This document shows positions 15,812 to 25,025 of a DNA stretch of 64,000 nucleotides, in pieces. The stretch is taken from the NCBI RefSeq assembly GCF_014199615.1, contig NZ_JACHOB010000001.1, positions 1,103,876 to 1,167,875 on the forward strand. The letters run 5' to 3'. The stretch's first letter is position 1, and the number at the start of each line of letters is the position of its first letter. The notes beneath the pieces were generated by a model. That model was not told where the DNA came from and ran no database searches. It saw only the letters and a program-made list of their open reading frames with translations. This stretch comes from Parvularcula dongshanensis (GTDB taxonomy: Bacteria > Pseudomonadota > Alphaproteobacteria > Caulobacterales > Parvularculaceae). The position numbers were made by a program, and so were the translations under genes.

Positions 15812-17674
15812 TCATTCTTCGGGCACGTAGTCGATCTCCACGCGCACGATGTCGGACCGACCCGAGAAGTCCAGGATCATGTCCTGCACGTCCTGCCGCC
15901 GCGTCGGCATGAAACTGTAGAGGCGGGGGACGGCGTAGTCGTAGTTGCTCTCGGACGAGGCGTAGTCCGTATGCCGCATCTTCGCCCGACGTTCCTTGCC
16001 CGCCTGCGAACGGACGGTAAGGGAGAGGTGCGGTTCTTCGGACTTCTCGAAGGCGTAGATCCGCAGTTCGCGCAGCCGTCCGGGCGCGGTATAGGTGAGG
16101 GACGCGCCTTCCTCGCCCATCAGGCGGTCGTAGGCTTCCTTGTAGGAGCGGTAGTCTCCAGTGACGACCGAGACGTTCTCCCAGAAAGTGGCCGTGCCGA
16201 GGTTCTCCGCGTCGTCGACGAGCGTCAGGAACTCGCTGACTACGGGACCGACGACGTTGGAGGGCGCGGACTCCCCCCCTTCGTTCAGCGCGGTGACGCG
16301 ATAGTAGTAGGGTTCTCCGACCCTCACCCCAATGTCCGACAGGAGGGGGAAGCCGGGTGTCTGCATGTCGTCCACGCCCGTAGCGACGGCCGTCCAGTCC
16401 CCGTCTCCGCCGTGTCGGCGTTCGACGGTGTAGGCCGAGGCGCCGGCCGAGCCCTGCCAGGAGATCGCGCCTGCCTGCTCGATCGGCAGCAGGGTGGGGG
16501 CGGCGGGGGCTTTGCGCGAAGGAACGTCCTTGCCCTGAATGGCGAAGGCCTTCTGCCGCGTCATGTGAACGAGTGCGCGCTCATCGTAGACCTCGCCCTC
16601 GCCGAAGCCCGGCCAGTGATAGGCGCGGTAAAGGCCCCCGCCCAAGGGCTCGGTGTGGTAGTACCAGCCGCCATCGCGGTGGTGGCGGCGCAGCGACCAG
16701 ATCAAGGCCCCGGGAATGGTGTCCTCGCTCATCGCGAAGTCGATCACCTGTTCCATCGCGGTCGTCGACATGAAGCCGAACTCGCCGACGAGAAGGGGCT
16801 TCTTGCCGCCGATCCGGCGTACATTCTCGGCGATGTTCGCGATGACCTCGCGGGGGTTCTCTTCGTAGTGGTGCGTCGAGATGAGGTCGATCGCGTCCTC
16901 GTCGATCGAGTGCTGTTGCACGTAGACGGGGTCCTGCCCCTTGTTGCCGACCGCGTGGTAGCCGTCGAGGACGAGCTGGTTCGGCGCCTCCGACTTGATC
17001 GTGCGCGCGATGTCCACCGCCCATTCAGCCGGGCAGGTCATCTCATTGCCCGTCTCCCACGCCATGATCGTGGGGTCGTCCTTGTATTTGACCCCGTTGA
17101 CCGTGTTCGTCCGGTTCAGGACGAAGCGGATCGTCTGCTTGAAGTCCTCGCGGATCTCGGGGTCCGTGCAGAAGGCATCGGTATCCTTGCCGCGGAACGC
17201 CGCATAGTTGGGCCGTCCCCCCATCCAGGGCCAGTTGTTCACGAGCGGCTGGATGACGCGCACGCCGTACTCCCCGGCCAGCGCGATGCCGAGATCCATG
17301 ACGCGGAAGGCCTCCTCGTTGAACTCGCCAGGTGCTTCGACGTAAGTGACGGCGTCTTCGGGGAAGTCTTCGTTCCGCACGGGGATCGTGTAGCCGCGAA
17401 CGACCTGCCCGCCCATCTGGTTCACGCTCTCGAAGAGGTCGCGAAGCTCGAACTCGTTCGGCAGGGCGTAGGGGTTCACTTCGCTGAACGCCATCTCGTC
17501 TTCGACGTAGTTCAACGTCGGCACGTTCCAGGAAACGAAGCGGAAGACCTCATCGCCGTCGTAGAGCTTCGCGCCCTCGCGGGTGATGAAGTGCTCGAAG
17601 GCGGGCTTCGCATCCTGTGCGAAGCCAAGCGAGGGCAGCGCCGCAAGGACGGCGAGAAACATGGTGCGCTTCAT
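15812..17674 (-). CDS. Secreted GH5 family glycoside hydrolase (mannanase-like)
   Basis: 620 residues with a signal peptide (LAALPSLGFAQ). The first about 380 residues form a GH5-type TIM barrel: RFVSWNVPTLNYVED, a substrate-binding GGQVVRGYTIP, the acid/base Glu in WETGNEM (about 211), the THHYE segment, the nucleophile Glu in GEFGF (about 298), and IWSLRRHH. The layout fits GH5_7-like endo-beta-mannanases. A fibronectin-III-like domain follows (about 390-475), then a beta-rich C-terminal domain that may bind carbohydrate. It is the last gene of the esterase-MFS-GH27-GH5 cluster, 19 bases after GH27. Confidence 0.85.
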   Translation of the reverse strand: MKRTMFLAVLAALPSLGFAQDAKPAFEHFITREGAKLYDGDEVFRFVSWNVPTLNYVEDEMAFSEVNPYALPNEFELRDLFESVNQMGGQVVRGYTIPVRNEDFPEDAVTYVEAPGEFNEEAFRVMDLGIALAGEYGVRVIQPLVNNWPWMGGRPNYAAFRGKDTDAFCTDPEIREDFKQTIRFVLNRTNTVNGVKYKDDPTIMAWETGNEMTCPAEWAVDIARTIKSEAPNQLVLDGYHAVGNKGQDPVYVQQHSIDEDAIDLISTHHYEENPREVIANIAENVRRIGGKKPLLVGEFGFMSTTAMEQVIDFAMSEDTIPGALIWSLRRHHRDGGWYYHTEPLGGGLYRAYHWPGFGEGEVYDERALVHMTRQKAFAIQGKDVPSRKAPAAPTLLPIEQAGAISWQGSAGASAYTVERRHGGDGDWTAVATGVDDMQTPGFPLLSDIGVRVGEPYYYRVTALNEGGESAPSNVVGPVVSEFLTLVDDAENLGTATFWENVSVVTGDYRSYKEAYDRLMGEEGASLTYTAPGRLRELRIYAFEKSEEPHLSLTVRSQAGKERRAKMRHTDYASSESNYDYAVPRLYSFMPTRRQDVQDMILDFSGRSDIVRVEIDYVPEE

Positions 17675-17693
17675 TCTTCGATCTCCGGCGGGC

Positions 17694-18935
17694 TCAGCCG
17701 TTCTTCTTCATGCGGAAGACGACGACGTCGTGGGCGGGCACGGCGCCCGTCAGTGGCGTCTCCGTCGTACCGACGTCGCGGCCGCGTAAGAGGTCGGACA
17801 CGGTGTAGCGGATGTTGGCGGTGTCGGCGTTCCAGCCGTTCGCGTTGTCACCGACAGGGTGGGCCGCCCAGTCATAGGCGTAGCGCTTCTGCTCGTCCGA
17901 CCGGTTCAGGACGGCGAATGCGAAGTCGCCGCCCTCGAGGGGTTTCACCCAGTACTCGAGGTCCGGCGACTTCATGATCGGGAAGCCCTGGATGCCGAGC
18001 GGGTCCTGATCGATCGCGATCACGCCCTCATTGGTCAGGATCTCGAGGATCTTCGGGTCCATGTTCACGACGTCCGTGCCTATGATCAGCGGCGCGGCGA
18101 GCATCGCCCACATGACGAAGTGGGCGCGATTCTCGCCGAGGGCGGGCAGGTTGCCGACCTCCATCATGTCGGGATCGTTCCAGTGCCCAGGACCTGCATA
18201 GGCGCGCAGCCCTGCCTGCTTGTCGAGGATGGGCAGGATGCCGGAACTGAACCAGTTGCCGTGCCCGACCTCGCAATCCCAGCAGTTGATGATGTCGCCG
18301 GTCGTCCGCCAAAGGTGCCCGACGTCCTCGCCCCACTCCCACGGCTTGTTGTCGCCCCACTCGCAGATGGAGAAGACGATCGGTCTTCCCGCGGCGTGAA
18401 GCGCGTCGCGCATCAGCGCGTAGGCCTCGCGCGGGTTACGCTGGTCCTCGCCGGTGCCCGTCGCGCACCAGTCGTATTTGAGGTAGTCGATGCCCCAGCG
18501 GGCGTACTGCTTCGCGTCCTGATACTCGTGCCCTTGGCTGCCGGGCTTGCCGCCGCAGGTCGTTCGGCCCGCATCGGAGTAGAGACCGATCTTGAGCCCG
18601 CGCTCGTGGACGTAATCGGCGAGCGCTTTGATGCCCGAGGGGAAGCGCTCTGGGTCGGCCTGGATGAAGCCGTCCTCGTCCCGCTCGCCATGCCAGCAAT
18701 CGTCGATGTTGACGTAGGTGTAGCCCGCATCGCGCAGCCCGCTCTGGGCGATCGCGTCGGCGGTCTGCTTGATCAGGTCCTCGTCGATGTCGCAGCCATA
18801 GTGGTTCCAGCTGTTCCATCCCATGGGCGGCGTCTCCGCGACGCCTTCGAACTTCTGCGCGCGGGCATGGCTCAGAACGAGCGCTGTCAAACCCGAGGCG
18901 CAAACTGTTGCAAACGTCTTGTAGACGCGTCCCAT
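17694..18935 (-). CDS. Secreted alpha-galactosidase, GH27
   Basis: 413 residues with a signal peptide ending ARA. GH27 hallmarks are TPPMGWNSWNHYGCDI, NIDDCWHGERD, the nucleophile Asp in YLKYDWC (about 155), the probable acid/base Asp in TTGDI (about 214), and AGPGHWNDPDMMEVG. The C-terminal beta domain ends VPAHDVVVFRM. It removes alpha-1,6-galactose side groups, for example from galactomannan, exposing the backbone to the neighbouring GH5 enzyme. Lies 50 bases after the MFS gene. Confidence 0.92.
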   Translation of the reverse strand: MGRVYKTFATVCASGLTALVLSHARAQKFEGVAETPPMGWNSWNHYGCDIDEDLIKQTADAIAQSGLRDAGYTYVNIDDCWHGERDEDGFIQADPERFPSGIKALADYVHERGLKIGLYSDAGRTTCGGKPGSQGHEYQDAKQYARWGIDYLKYDWCATGTGEDQRNPREAYALMRDALHAAGRPIVFSICEWGDNKPWEWGEDVGHLWRTTGDIINCWDCEVGHGNWFSSGILPILDKQAGLRAYAGPGHWNDPDMMEVGNLPALGENRAHFVMWAMLAAPLIIGTDVVNMDPKILEILTNEGVIAIDQDPLGIQGFPIMKSPDLEYWVKPLEGGDFAFAVLNRSDEQKRYAYDWAAHPVGDNANGWNADTANIRYTVSDLLRGRDVGTTETPLTGAVPAHDVVVFRMKKNG

Positions 18936-18985
18936 CCATCCTCCCTTGCCCGCGGTCCGGCCGCCGGTCGTTCGTTGCCGAAAGG

Positions 18986-20146
18986 TTAGGGCGCGAATGC
19001 CGGTCCGCGCAAGGCGGGTGGGCGGAGAGCCGACGCTGCGGCGAGGGTGAAGAGCGATAGGATCAGGAGGCTCGCGAAGGCGACAGGGAGACTCGTCGCC
19101 TCGGCGAGGAAGCCGATCATCGGCGGACCGAGAAGAAGGCCGGCGTAGCCGAAGCTCGACACGCTCGCGATGGCGAGGCCCGCTCCGGTCCGGTCGTCGC
19201 GCGCCGCGCGGGCGATCGAGATGGGAAAGATGAGCGCGTAGCCGACGCCCATCAGGGCGAACCCAAGATAGGCGACCGGAACGCTATCGGCGGTCACCGC
19301 AATCAGCACGCCCGCAGCGCCCGCCAGCGCGCTTCCGCGTCCGACCGTGACGGCGCCCAGCCGCTCGATCACGGCATCGCCGCATAGGCGCATCGCAATC
19401 ATCGTGGCCGAGAAGACGGCGAAGGCGAGCGCCGCTTCGCTCTGGCGGGCCCCTGCGACCTCGACCGTGAGGAGCGCCCCCCAATCGGCCATCGCGCCTT
19501 CGCTCAACGAGACGCAGAAGAGGAGGAGGCCGACGAGCAGAAGCTCGGGGCGGGGCAGGGCGAAGCGCGGCCCTTCAGTCTCGGTTCCGGCGGGCGGGGC
19601 CCAAGGCGCGGAGGCGAGGAACAGAAGGACCGGCGTGCCAGTGAGGCCGAACAGCGCAAAGTGAACGCTGGGCGCCGCCCCCGCCCAAGCGGCGATGGCG
19701 CCGGAGATCGCACCTGCTCCCGCGCCGATCGAGAACATCGCGTGCAGCGAGGACAGGATCGACCGTCCCGTCTGCTGTTCGATCGCGGCGCCCCATCCGT
19801 TCATGCCGATGTCGGTGAGCCCGCCCGCGAAGCCCATGAAGAAGAGGCAGACCGCGAGCACCTCCGCGGTGGGCGCGAGGCCCGCTCCGACCAACGCCGC
19901 GCTGCCGAGGCCGCCCCCGAGGCGGGCGAGGCGATGCGGCCCGATCCTGTCGGCGAGAAGCCCGGCGAGCGGAAAGGCGAGCAGCGAGCCGATGGCGAAG
20001 CAGAGGAGTACGAGGCCGAGCGTCCCCTCGCTGAGGCCGAACTGCGCCTTGACCGCCGGAATGCGCGATAGCCAGACGCCGTAAGTCGCGCCGAGCAGGA
20101 AGAAGATCGCGCCGGCGCCGACACGTGGCGTTCGCTTCGGGATCAC
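18986..20146 (-). CDS. MFS transporter
   Basis: 386 residues with about 12 hydrophobic segments. The intracellular loop motif LADRIGPHRLARLGG follows helix 2, and GLTDIGMNGWGAAIEQQTGRSILSSLHAMFS follows helix 4; that sequence is typical of the YbjJ/FucP-like branch. Its start overlaps the esterase stop by ATGA and it precedes the GH27 and GH5 genes, so sugar uptake is plausible. The substrate cannot be read from sequence. Confidence 0.85.
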   Translation of the reverse strand: MIPKRTPRVGAGAIFFLLGATYGVWLSRIPAVKAQFGLSEGTLGLVLLCFAIGSLLAFPLAGLLADRIGPHRLARLGGGLGSAALVGAGLAPTAEVLAVCLFFMGFAGGLTDIGMNGWGAAIEQQTGRSILSSLHAMFSIGAGAGAISGAIAAWAGAAPSVHFALFGLTGTPVLLFLASAPWAPPAGTETEGPRFALPRPELLLVGLLLFCVSLSEGAMADWGALLTVEVAGARQSEAALAFAVFSATMIAMRLCGDAVIERLGAVTVGRGSALAGAAGVLIAVTADSVPVAYLGFALMGVGYALIFPISIARAARDDRTGAGLAIASVSSFGYAGLLLGPPMIGFLAEATSLPVAFASLLILSLFTLAAASALRPPALRGPAFAP

Positions 20147-20994
20147 CGGCTCCTGCCGTTATCCATGAACCCACTGTCGATCATCCAATCGGCGAGCCGT
20201 TCGGGCCAGTCCGAGACGGTCGCGAAGTCGGACCTGTCGCCCATGTTGAAGGCGTGAGCGCCGTGGGCGAAGACGTGCAGCTCCGCCGGGACGCCCGCTT
20301 CGCGGTAGAGGTCCAGCTGCCGCATCAAGGTCAAGGTCGGTCCTTTGTCCTCGAAGGCCGCGAGGAAGAAGGCGGGCGGCGGGGCCTGATCGAAGTGGTC
20401 GGGCAGGCCGATGGGGCCTGGGTAGATCTGGACCTGAAAGTCTGGCCGCGCGCTTTGCCGCTCGACGAGGTCGGCGGCTTCGGCGTCGCCCCCGGCCGGC
20501 CCGTAGGTGACGAGGTTGACGAGTTCGCCGCCCGCAGAGAATCCGAGCACGCCTATCCTATCCGGCGACACCCCATACTCCTCTGCATGCGCACGGACGA
20601 AGCGGACAGCGCGGCGAAGGTCCGCCGCGGCGTCGGTCTCTATGTCGTAAGGCGAGCCTTCCTGGCGGGCCAGGCGGTACTTGAGCGCGAAGGCCGTGAC
20701 CCCGCGAGCGGCGAGCCACTTCGCCGGGGCCACGCCTTCCGAGTTGAAGACGAGGTTCGCGTGGCCGCCGCCCGGCACCACGATGACGGCGGTACCGCTA
20801 CGCGCGCCGTCGGGCGCGAAGACGGTCACGCTCGGATCGTGAACGTCGCGGACCCACCAATCGCCGGACGTCTCCGGAACGTCGCGCATCTCTTCGGAGC
20901 CCGGCGCCCCGTCGGGCCATAGAGAAACGCGGTCCTGGGCCACGGCAGCCGACGGCAGTAGGGCGAGGAGAGCGAGGCGAAGCCGCATCTTCAT
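20143..20994 (-). CDS. Secreted alpha/beta-hydrolase esterase (acetyl esterase-like)
   Basis: 283 residues with a signal peptide (LALLPSAAVAQ). An alpha/beta-hydrolase of the BD-FAE/acetylxylan-esterase-like group: oxyanion motif VVPGGGHANLV, nucleophile Ser in GFSAGGEL, and catalytic His in FAHGAHAFNMG. LWPDGAPGSEE at the N-terminus is typical of this group. First gene of the galactomannan cluster, translationally coupled to the MFS gene. De-acetylation of plant or algal mannan or xylan is inferred. Confidence 0.82.
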   Translation of the reverse strand: MKMRLRLALLALLPSAAVAQDRVSLWPDGAPGSEEMRDVPETSGDWWVRDVHDPSVTVFAPDGARSGTAVIVVPGGGHANLVFNSEGVAPAKWLAARGVTAFALKYRLARQEGSPYDIETDAAADLRRAVRFVRAHAEEYGVSPDRIGVLGFSAGGELVNLVTYGPAGGDAEAADLVERQSARPDFQVQIYPGPIGLPDHFDQAPPPAFFLAAFEDKGPTLTLMRQLDLYREAGVPAELHVFAHGAHAFNMGDRSDFATVSDWPERLADWMIDSGFMDNGRSR

Positions 20995-21000
20995 CGCAGC

Positions 21001-21930
21001 CTAGCCCCCGATCTTCGGCAGGTCGGCGAGCGGGACGAAGCCGACCCGCAGCCGGCCGTCGCGCATCGACAGGGGCAAGGCCGTCTCGCCGTCCTCCTGC
21101 ATGGAGGCGAGCACGCTGAGGACGGCGGGCGCCTGGTTCGAGGGGATCGCGCCTTGCTCGCTCATGACCGTGACGAGTGGCTCGGGGTTGCGCAGGCGCA
21201 GCGTCATGCGCCCGGCGGGGTAGCCGGCATCGTCGAGCGAGGCTTCGCCCTCGCCCGCCAGGAGCGTCGGGTCGGTCGCCGCGTCGGGAGAGACGGCGGC
21301 GTTGAAGGCCTGGACCTGAAGCTCGCCGCCGCCGTTCTCGGAGAGGGCCGCGTTGACGAAGGGCAGCGACACCGCGCCGGAAGGCACGCGGTAGAGCGCG
21401 TCCTGTCCGCTGACGCCCAGGACCGCCGTGCCGTCCTCGTTCCGCGCCCAGTTCGCCTTACCCACCGCGAGAGCGAGGGTGCGCTCGCCGCTCTCCGCCG
21501 TCAGGCCCGCGATCTGCGCGCCGAAGGCGCCGCGAGAGAGGCTGAAGCGCATGTCCTCGGCCCGGAGCGCATAGGTCACGTCGTCGTAGACGACGGCCTG
21601 CTCGCCGAAGGGCGCGAGGATCAGGCGGCGCGGATCGTAAGGGACCGCGATGACGTTGAGCGTCTCGGCGTTCCACGACCACTGGCCGGGCTCTGCCCAG
21701 CTCGGCGCGTCGACGACCGCGCGGAGAGCGGCGGGGTAGCCTCGCATGCGGATGTCGCCATGGGCGACCTCGCGGCCTGCCGCCCTTTCAGTCGCGACCC
21801 AACGGTCGAGTTCAGCCCGCATGATGCGGGCGCCATGGAACCACAGCACGGTGTAGCCACCGAGCAGGAGAACGACGACGGCGAGGATGAGGGCGAGGCG
21901 GACGCGGTGCGTCCGAACGGCATCGGTCAT
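21001..21930 (-). CDS. DUF2125 family protein
   Basis: 309 residues. One N-terminal membrane anchor (RLALILAVVVLLLGGYTVLWF) precedes a large periplasmic domain with the DUF2125 pattern: DIRMRGYPAALRAVVDAP, RLILAPFGEQAVVYDDVTYALRAEDM, and LPLSMRDGRLRVGFVPL at the end. Common in alphaproteobacteria, function unknown. Overlaps plsC by ATGA, which suggests an envelope-lipid context. Confidence 0.82.
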   Translation of the reverse strand: MTDAVRTHRVRLALILAVVVLLLGGYTVLWFHGARIMRAELDRWVATERAAGREVAHGDIRMRGYPAALRAVVDAPSWAEPGQWSWNAETLNVIAVPYDPRRLILAPFGEQAVVYDDVTYALRAEDMRFSLSRGAFGAQIAGLTAESGERTLALAVGKANWARNEDGTAVLGVSGQDALYRVPSGAVSLPFVNAALSENGGGELQVQAFNAAVSPDAATDPTLLAGEGEASLDDAGYPAGRMTLRLRNPEPLVTVMSEQGAIPSNQAPAVLSVLASMQEDGETALPLSMRDGRLRVGFVPLADLPKIGG

Positions 21931-22658
21931 GCGGCAGGCTCTAGAGAGTCGAGCGCCTCGGCTTCAAGGGCCCGGGTCGCAGGTTCGATCGCCTCTTCGA
22001 GCCCTGCGATCAGAGCGGGGCGCGGCGTGTCGGCGGGGAAAGGGTCTAGGATCTTCAGCACGATCGTTCCTGGGCGGCGTTCGAGGCCCGGGTGGCGCCA
22101 AAAGACCCCTGCGTTATGCGTAACGGGGACGCAGGGCACGCCGAGCGTGCGGACGAGCGCGGCGACGCCAGGCTGATAGGGCAGGTGCTCGCCGATGGGA
22201 GATCTGGTCCCTTCGGGGAAGATGACGATCTGTCGGCCGTGGGCGACGGCTTCCTTCGCGGCACCCGTCATCTCGCGCAGCGCCTTCGCGCCCGCCTGAC
22301 GGTCGACGAAGATGAAGCCGTTGGCGCGGGCGTACCAACCGAAGAAGGGGATCCGGGAGAGTTCTCGTTTCAGAACGAAGGCCGCGTCCGGCAGCAACGT
22401 CATGATCGCCAGCGTCTCCCACATCGACTGATGCTTCGCGGCGATGACGGCAGGACCGTCGGTCAGAAGCTCACGGCCCTCGACGCGCCAGCGCAGGCCA
22501 CAGAATACGCGTGCACCCCAGAGAAGCGTCCGGCACCACGCTTTCGAAACGCCGACGGCCCAATCGCGACGCAGCAGGCTCGGCAGGCCCAAGACGCCGA
22601 TAACGAGCGTACTGGCCGCCATGAAGGCGGCGTAGAGGTAAGAGCGAAGCTGGATCAT
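21927..22658 (-). CDS. plsC: 1-acyl-sn-glycerol-3-phosphate acyltransferase
   Basis: 243 residues from the ATG at 22658, which overlaps the upstream gene by ATGA; the longer frame would sit inside that gene. Acyltransferase motif I is KHQSMWET (the HX4D site in the form H-Q-S-M-W-E), followed by PFFGWYARANGFIFVDR and the glycerophosphate motif FPEGTRSPIG. Makes phosphatidic acid at the inner membrane. The H-x4-E variant is common in alphaproteobacteria. Confidence 0.9.
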   Translation of the reverse strand: MIQLRSYLYAAFMAASTLVIGVLGLPSLLRRDWAVGVSKAWCRTLLWGARVFCGLRWRVEGRELLTDGPAVIAAKHQSMWETLAIMTLLPDAAFVLKRELSRIPFFGWYARANGFIFVDRQAGAKALREMTGAAKEAVAHGRQIVIFPEGTRSPIGEHLPYQPGVAALVRTLGVPCVPVTHNAGVFWRHPGLERRPGTIVLKILDPFPADTPRPALIAGLEEAIEPATRALEAEALDSLEPAA

Positions 22659-23323
22659 CGAGGGTCTACTACCTGCCGCGTTCGCACGATCAGGTACTTC
22701 ACATACTCCTTCGCGAGCGCGACCCAAGCCCGCGGCGACCATACCCAGCCGTCTTGGGGCACGGTGCGGCTGTCCACCGGCACGCCGATGACCGTCAGCT
22801 CGGGCGCAAGGCTGCGAAGCTCGGCCCTGGCCCGGGGCAGGTGGAAGTTCGAGGTCACGAGGAAGACGAGGCGATAGTCATGGCTGCGGAGCCACGACCG
22901 GGCTTCGAAGGCATTGCCCTTCGTCGTCCGCGCGTAGACGCCGAGGTCGACGCAGCATTCGAAGACCGCCGCGGTCGAGGCGGTGTCGAGGCTCGCCTTG
23001 CCGACTTTGGGGTTCACGCCCGAGATGAGGATGCGGGGCGCGAGGTTAGCTTGGTGCAGCGCTATCGCACCCTCGATCCTCAAGCCCGCTCCGCCCGTCA
23101 GCGCGACGATCCCGCGCGCCTCGAACGGGACGTCCCGTGCCGCGGCCTCTAGCCGTTCCGGCGTCGCGCGGCGAGGCTGGGGCAGGGCAATGACGAAGAC
23201 GAGAAAACCGATCGCGAGCAGACCCGAAGCGCCCGCCAGGGCGCCGAAGGCGGCGGGCAAAGCATGGTTGCGCAAATGCCGGTCCCACGCGCGAAGCCGG
23301 CTGAAGGTCGGTAGGCGGCGCAC
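22655..23323 (-). CDS. YdcF/ElyC-like DUF218 protein
   Basis: 222 residues. A membrane segment (LLAIGFLVFVIALP) precedes a DUF218 domain: IVALTGGAGLRIEGAIALHQ, RILISGVNPKVGK, ECCVDLGVYARTTKGNAFEA, and LVTSNFHLPRARAELR. The family includes ElyC, which acts in envelope maintenance. Lies between ftsX (3-base gap) and plsC (ATGA overlap), so it probably belongs to one envelope operon running ftsE to DUF2125. Confidence 0.85.
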   Translation of the reverse strand: MRRLPTFSRLRAWDRHLRNHALPAAFGALAGASGLLAIGFLVFVIALPQPRRATPERLEAAARDVPFEARGIVALTGGAGLRIEGAIALHQANLAPRILISGVNPKVGKASLDTASTAAVFECCVDLGVYARTTKGNAFEARSWLRSHDYRLVFLVTSNFHLPRARAELRSLAPELTVIGVPVDSRTVPQDGWVWSPRAWVALAKEYVKYLIVRTRQVVDPR

Positions 23324-23326
23324 GCG

Positions 23327-24226
23327 TCAGAACGATCGAAGGGTTCGCAGCACCGTCACTCGAGCGGAGACTGCCGCGACCGCGCATAGGATGAGCGGCA
23401 CGATGGCGAGCCAGGCGATCAGCGCCGGGTCGGCGCCGAGCCTCGGCAGGAAGACGCCGTCTCCGCCGCCGCCGAAGCTCGCGGCGAAGAAGAGGACGAG
23501 CGCGGCGACGACCGCCCCCGCCACGCCGCCGCGCAGGCCGAGCGAGAAGTAGCGGCGCTGTACTTGATGGGCGACGAAGCCGTCCGTCGCGCCGACGAGG
23601 TGGAGGACCTCGATGATCGAGCGGTTCGCAGCGAGCCCGGCGCGAGCGGCGAAGATGATCACCGCCGCCGCGGCCCCGATCACCATGGCGAAGACGAGGA
23701 AGGCGAGGGAGGCAAGGCGCGTCGCCGCCGCAACCAGCCGGTCGTTGAACGTTCCGTGGTCGTCGAGCACCGCGTCCGGCGCGGTCGTCGTCAGCTGCGC
23801 ACGAAGCGGCTTGAGATCGGACCGGAGCGCCGCCGTAACCTCGGCAGAGACCAGCGCAGGAACGGGAATGTCGTCGGGCAGGCCCCCTGCACCGAACCAG
23901 GGCGAGAGGAGCGCTTCGGTCTCGGCGCGGTCGAGCCGAGTAACGCCGATCACGCCGTCGGTCTGTTCCAGGAGGCCGACGACGGCCTCCGCCTTCTGGT
24001 CGATCGCCGCTGGCTCTTCGCCGGGAATCTGTACCGTGACCGTACCGGTCAGCTCGCTCGTCCAATCCTCGACGGCGCGGTCCACGACGAGGTTTCCGAT
24101 CAGCGCGAGGCTCGCCATGAAGGCGAGGATCGCGACGACGATCGTCAGCGGCGCGCCCGCCGCCCCGGCTTCGGGCAGAAGGGGCGTGGGGCGGACAGGG
24201 CGGCCGGTACGTTGCGTGTCGCTCAC
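23327..24226 (-). CDS. ftsX: Cell division protein FtsX
   Basis: 299 residues: an N-terminal membrane helix, a periplasmic loop (ELTGTVTVQIPGEEPAAIDQ onward), then three helices (ATRLASLAFLVFAMVIGAAAAVIIF, LGLRGGVAGAVVAALVLFF and ALIAWLAIVPLILCAV). The segment IIEVLHLVGATDGFVAHQVQRR is the typical FtsX coupling region. Partner of the ATPase FtsE in activating septal peptidoglycan hydrolases. ATGA overlap with ftsE. Confidence 0.9.
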   Translation of the reverse strand: MSDTQRTGRPVRPTPLLPEAGAAGAPLTIVVAILAFMASLALIGNLVVDRAVEDWTSELTGTVTVQIPGEEPAAIDQKAEAVVGLLEQTDGVIGVTRLDRAETEALLSPWFGAGGLPDDIPVPALVSAEVTAALRSDLKPLRAQLTTTAPDAVLDDHGTFNDRLVAAATRLASLAFLVFAMVIGAAAAVIIFAARAGLAANRSIIEVLHLVGATDGFVAHQVQRRYFSLGLRGGVAGAVVAALVLFFAASFGGGGDGVFLPRLGADPALIAWLAIVPLILCAVAAVSARVTVLRTLRSF

Positions 24227-24987
24227 GGCCGCTCCTCGCCGTCGGTCTTCTCGGGCAGGGGGCCGTGCAGGGTCACGCGCCCGTCCTTGAGCCTCAGGAT
24301 GTTCTTGCCCAGACGGCGGACGAGGCCGAGGTCGTGCGTCGCCACGATCACCGCCGTGCCCAGACGATTGAGCTCGATCAGCAGGCGCATGATCTTCTCG
24401 CCCATGACGGGGTCCACGTTGCCCGTAGGCTCGTCGGCGAGGATCAGGTCCGGCTTCGAGACGAGCGCACGGGCGAGGGCGACGCGCTGCTTCTCGCCGC
24501 CCGAAAGGACCGGCGGCTTCGCGTCGATGCGGTGAGACAGGCCGACCCAGCTTAACAGGTCGATAACGTCTCCCGCGTAGCCCTGATGGTTAACGCCGGC
24601 CACCCGCATGGGCAGGGCGACGTTCTCGAAGGCGGTGAGATGGTCGAGAAGCCGGAACTCCTGGAACACGACGCCGATTCGGCGGCGCAGACCCGGCATG
24701 GCGCCGGGGGGCAGGGTTGCGACGTCTTCGCCGAACACGCGCACCTGCCCGGTCGTGGGCTTGTGAGCGAGGTAGATGAGCTTGAGGAGTGTCGTCTTCC
24801 CCGCGCCGGACGGCCCGGTGAGGAAGCGGAAGTCCCCTTCGCGCAGGGTCAGACTCGCACCGCGCAGGACTTCGCGCGTGCCGTCATAGGTGAGGCCTAC
24901 GTCCTCGAGCCGTACGATCACGTCGCGCCCCGGCGCGGCCTGCGGCGAGTCGGGGGCACGCTCCAAAGTGTCGGTGGTATCCGTCAT
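24223..24987 (-). CDS. ftsE: Cell division ATP-binding protein FtsE
   Basis: 254 residues from the ATG at 24987, which has AGGAG just upstream; two earlier in-frame ATGs lack this. Walker A is GPSGAGKTTLL, the Q-loop region is GVVFQEFRLLDHLTAFENVALPMR, the signature is LSGGEKQRVALARAL, and Walker B is LILADEPTGNVD. It has an extra N-terminal stretch of about 20 residues before the ABC fold. Forms the FtsEX complex with the next gene. Confidence 0.93.
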   Translation of the reverse strand: MTDTTDTLERAPDSPQAAPGRDVIVRLEDVGLTYDGTREVLRGASLTLREGDFRFLTGPSGAGKTTLLKLIYLAHKPTTGQVRVFGEDVATLPPGAMPGLRRRIGVVFQEFRLLDHLTAFENVALPMRVAGVNHQGYAGDVIDLLSWVGLSHRIDAKPPVLSGGEKQRVALARALVSKPDLILADEPTGNVDPVMGEKIMRLLIELNRLGTAVIVATHDLGLVRRLGKNILRLKDGRVTLHGPLPEKTDGEERP

Positions 24988-25025
24988 GAGCTCCTGCGGG
25001 CTTACCATCGCGACCGGGCCGCGCA

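Noticed and set aside
15971..17977. 668-codon plus-strand frame across GH5 and GH27
   Set aside because: It is antisense to two clear glycoside hydrolases with signal peptides and catalytic motifs; it is Arg/Val/Asp-rich and matches no family. GC-rich DNA gives long false frames.
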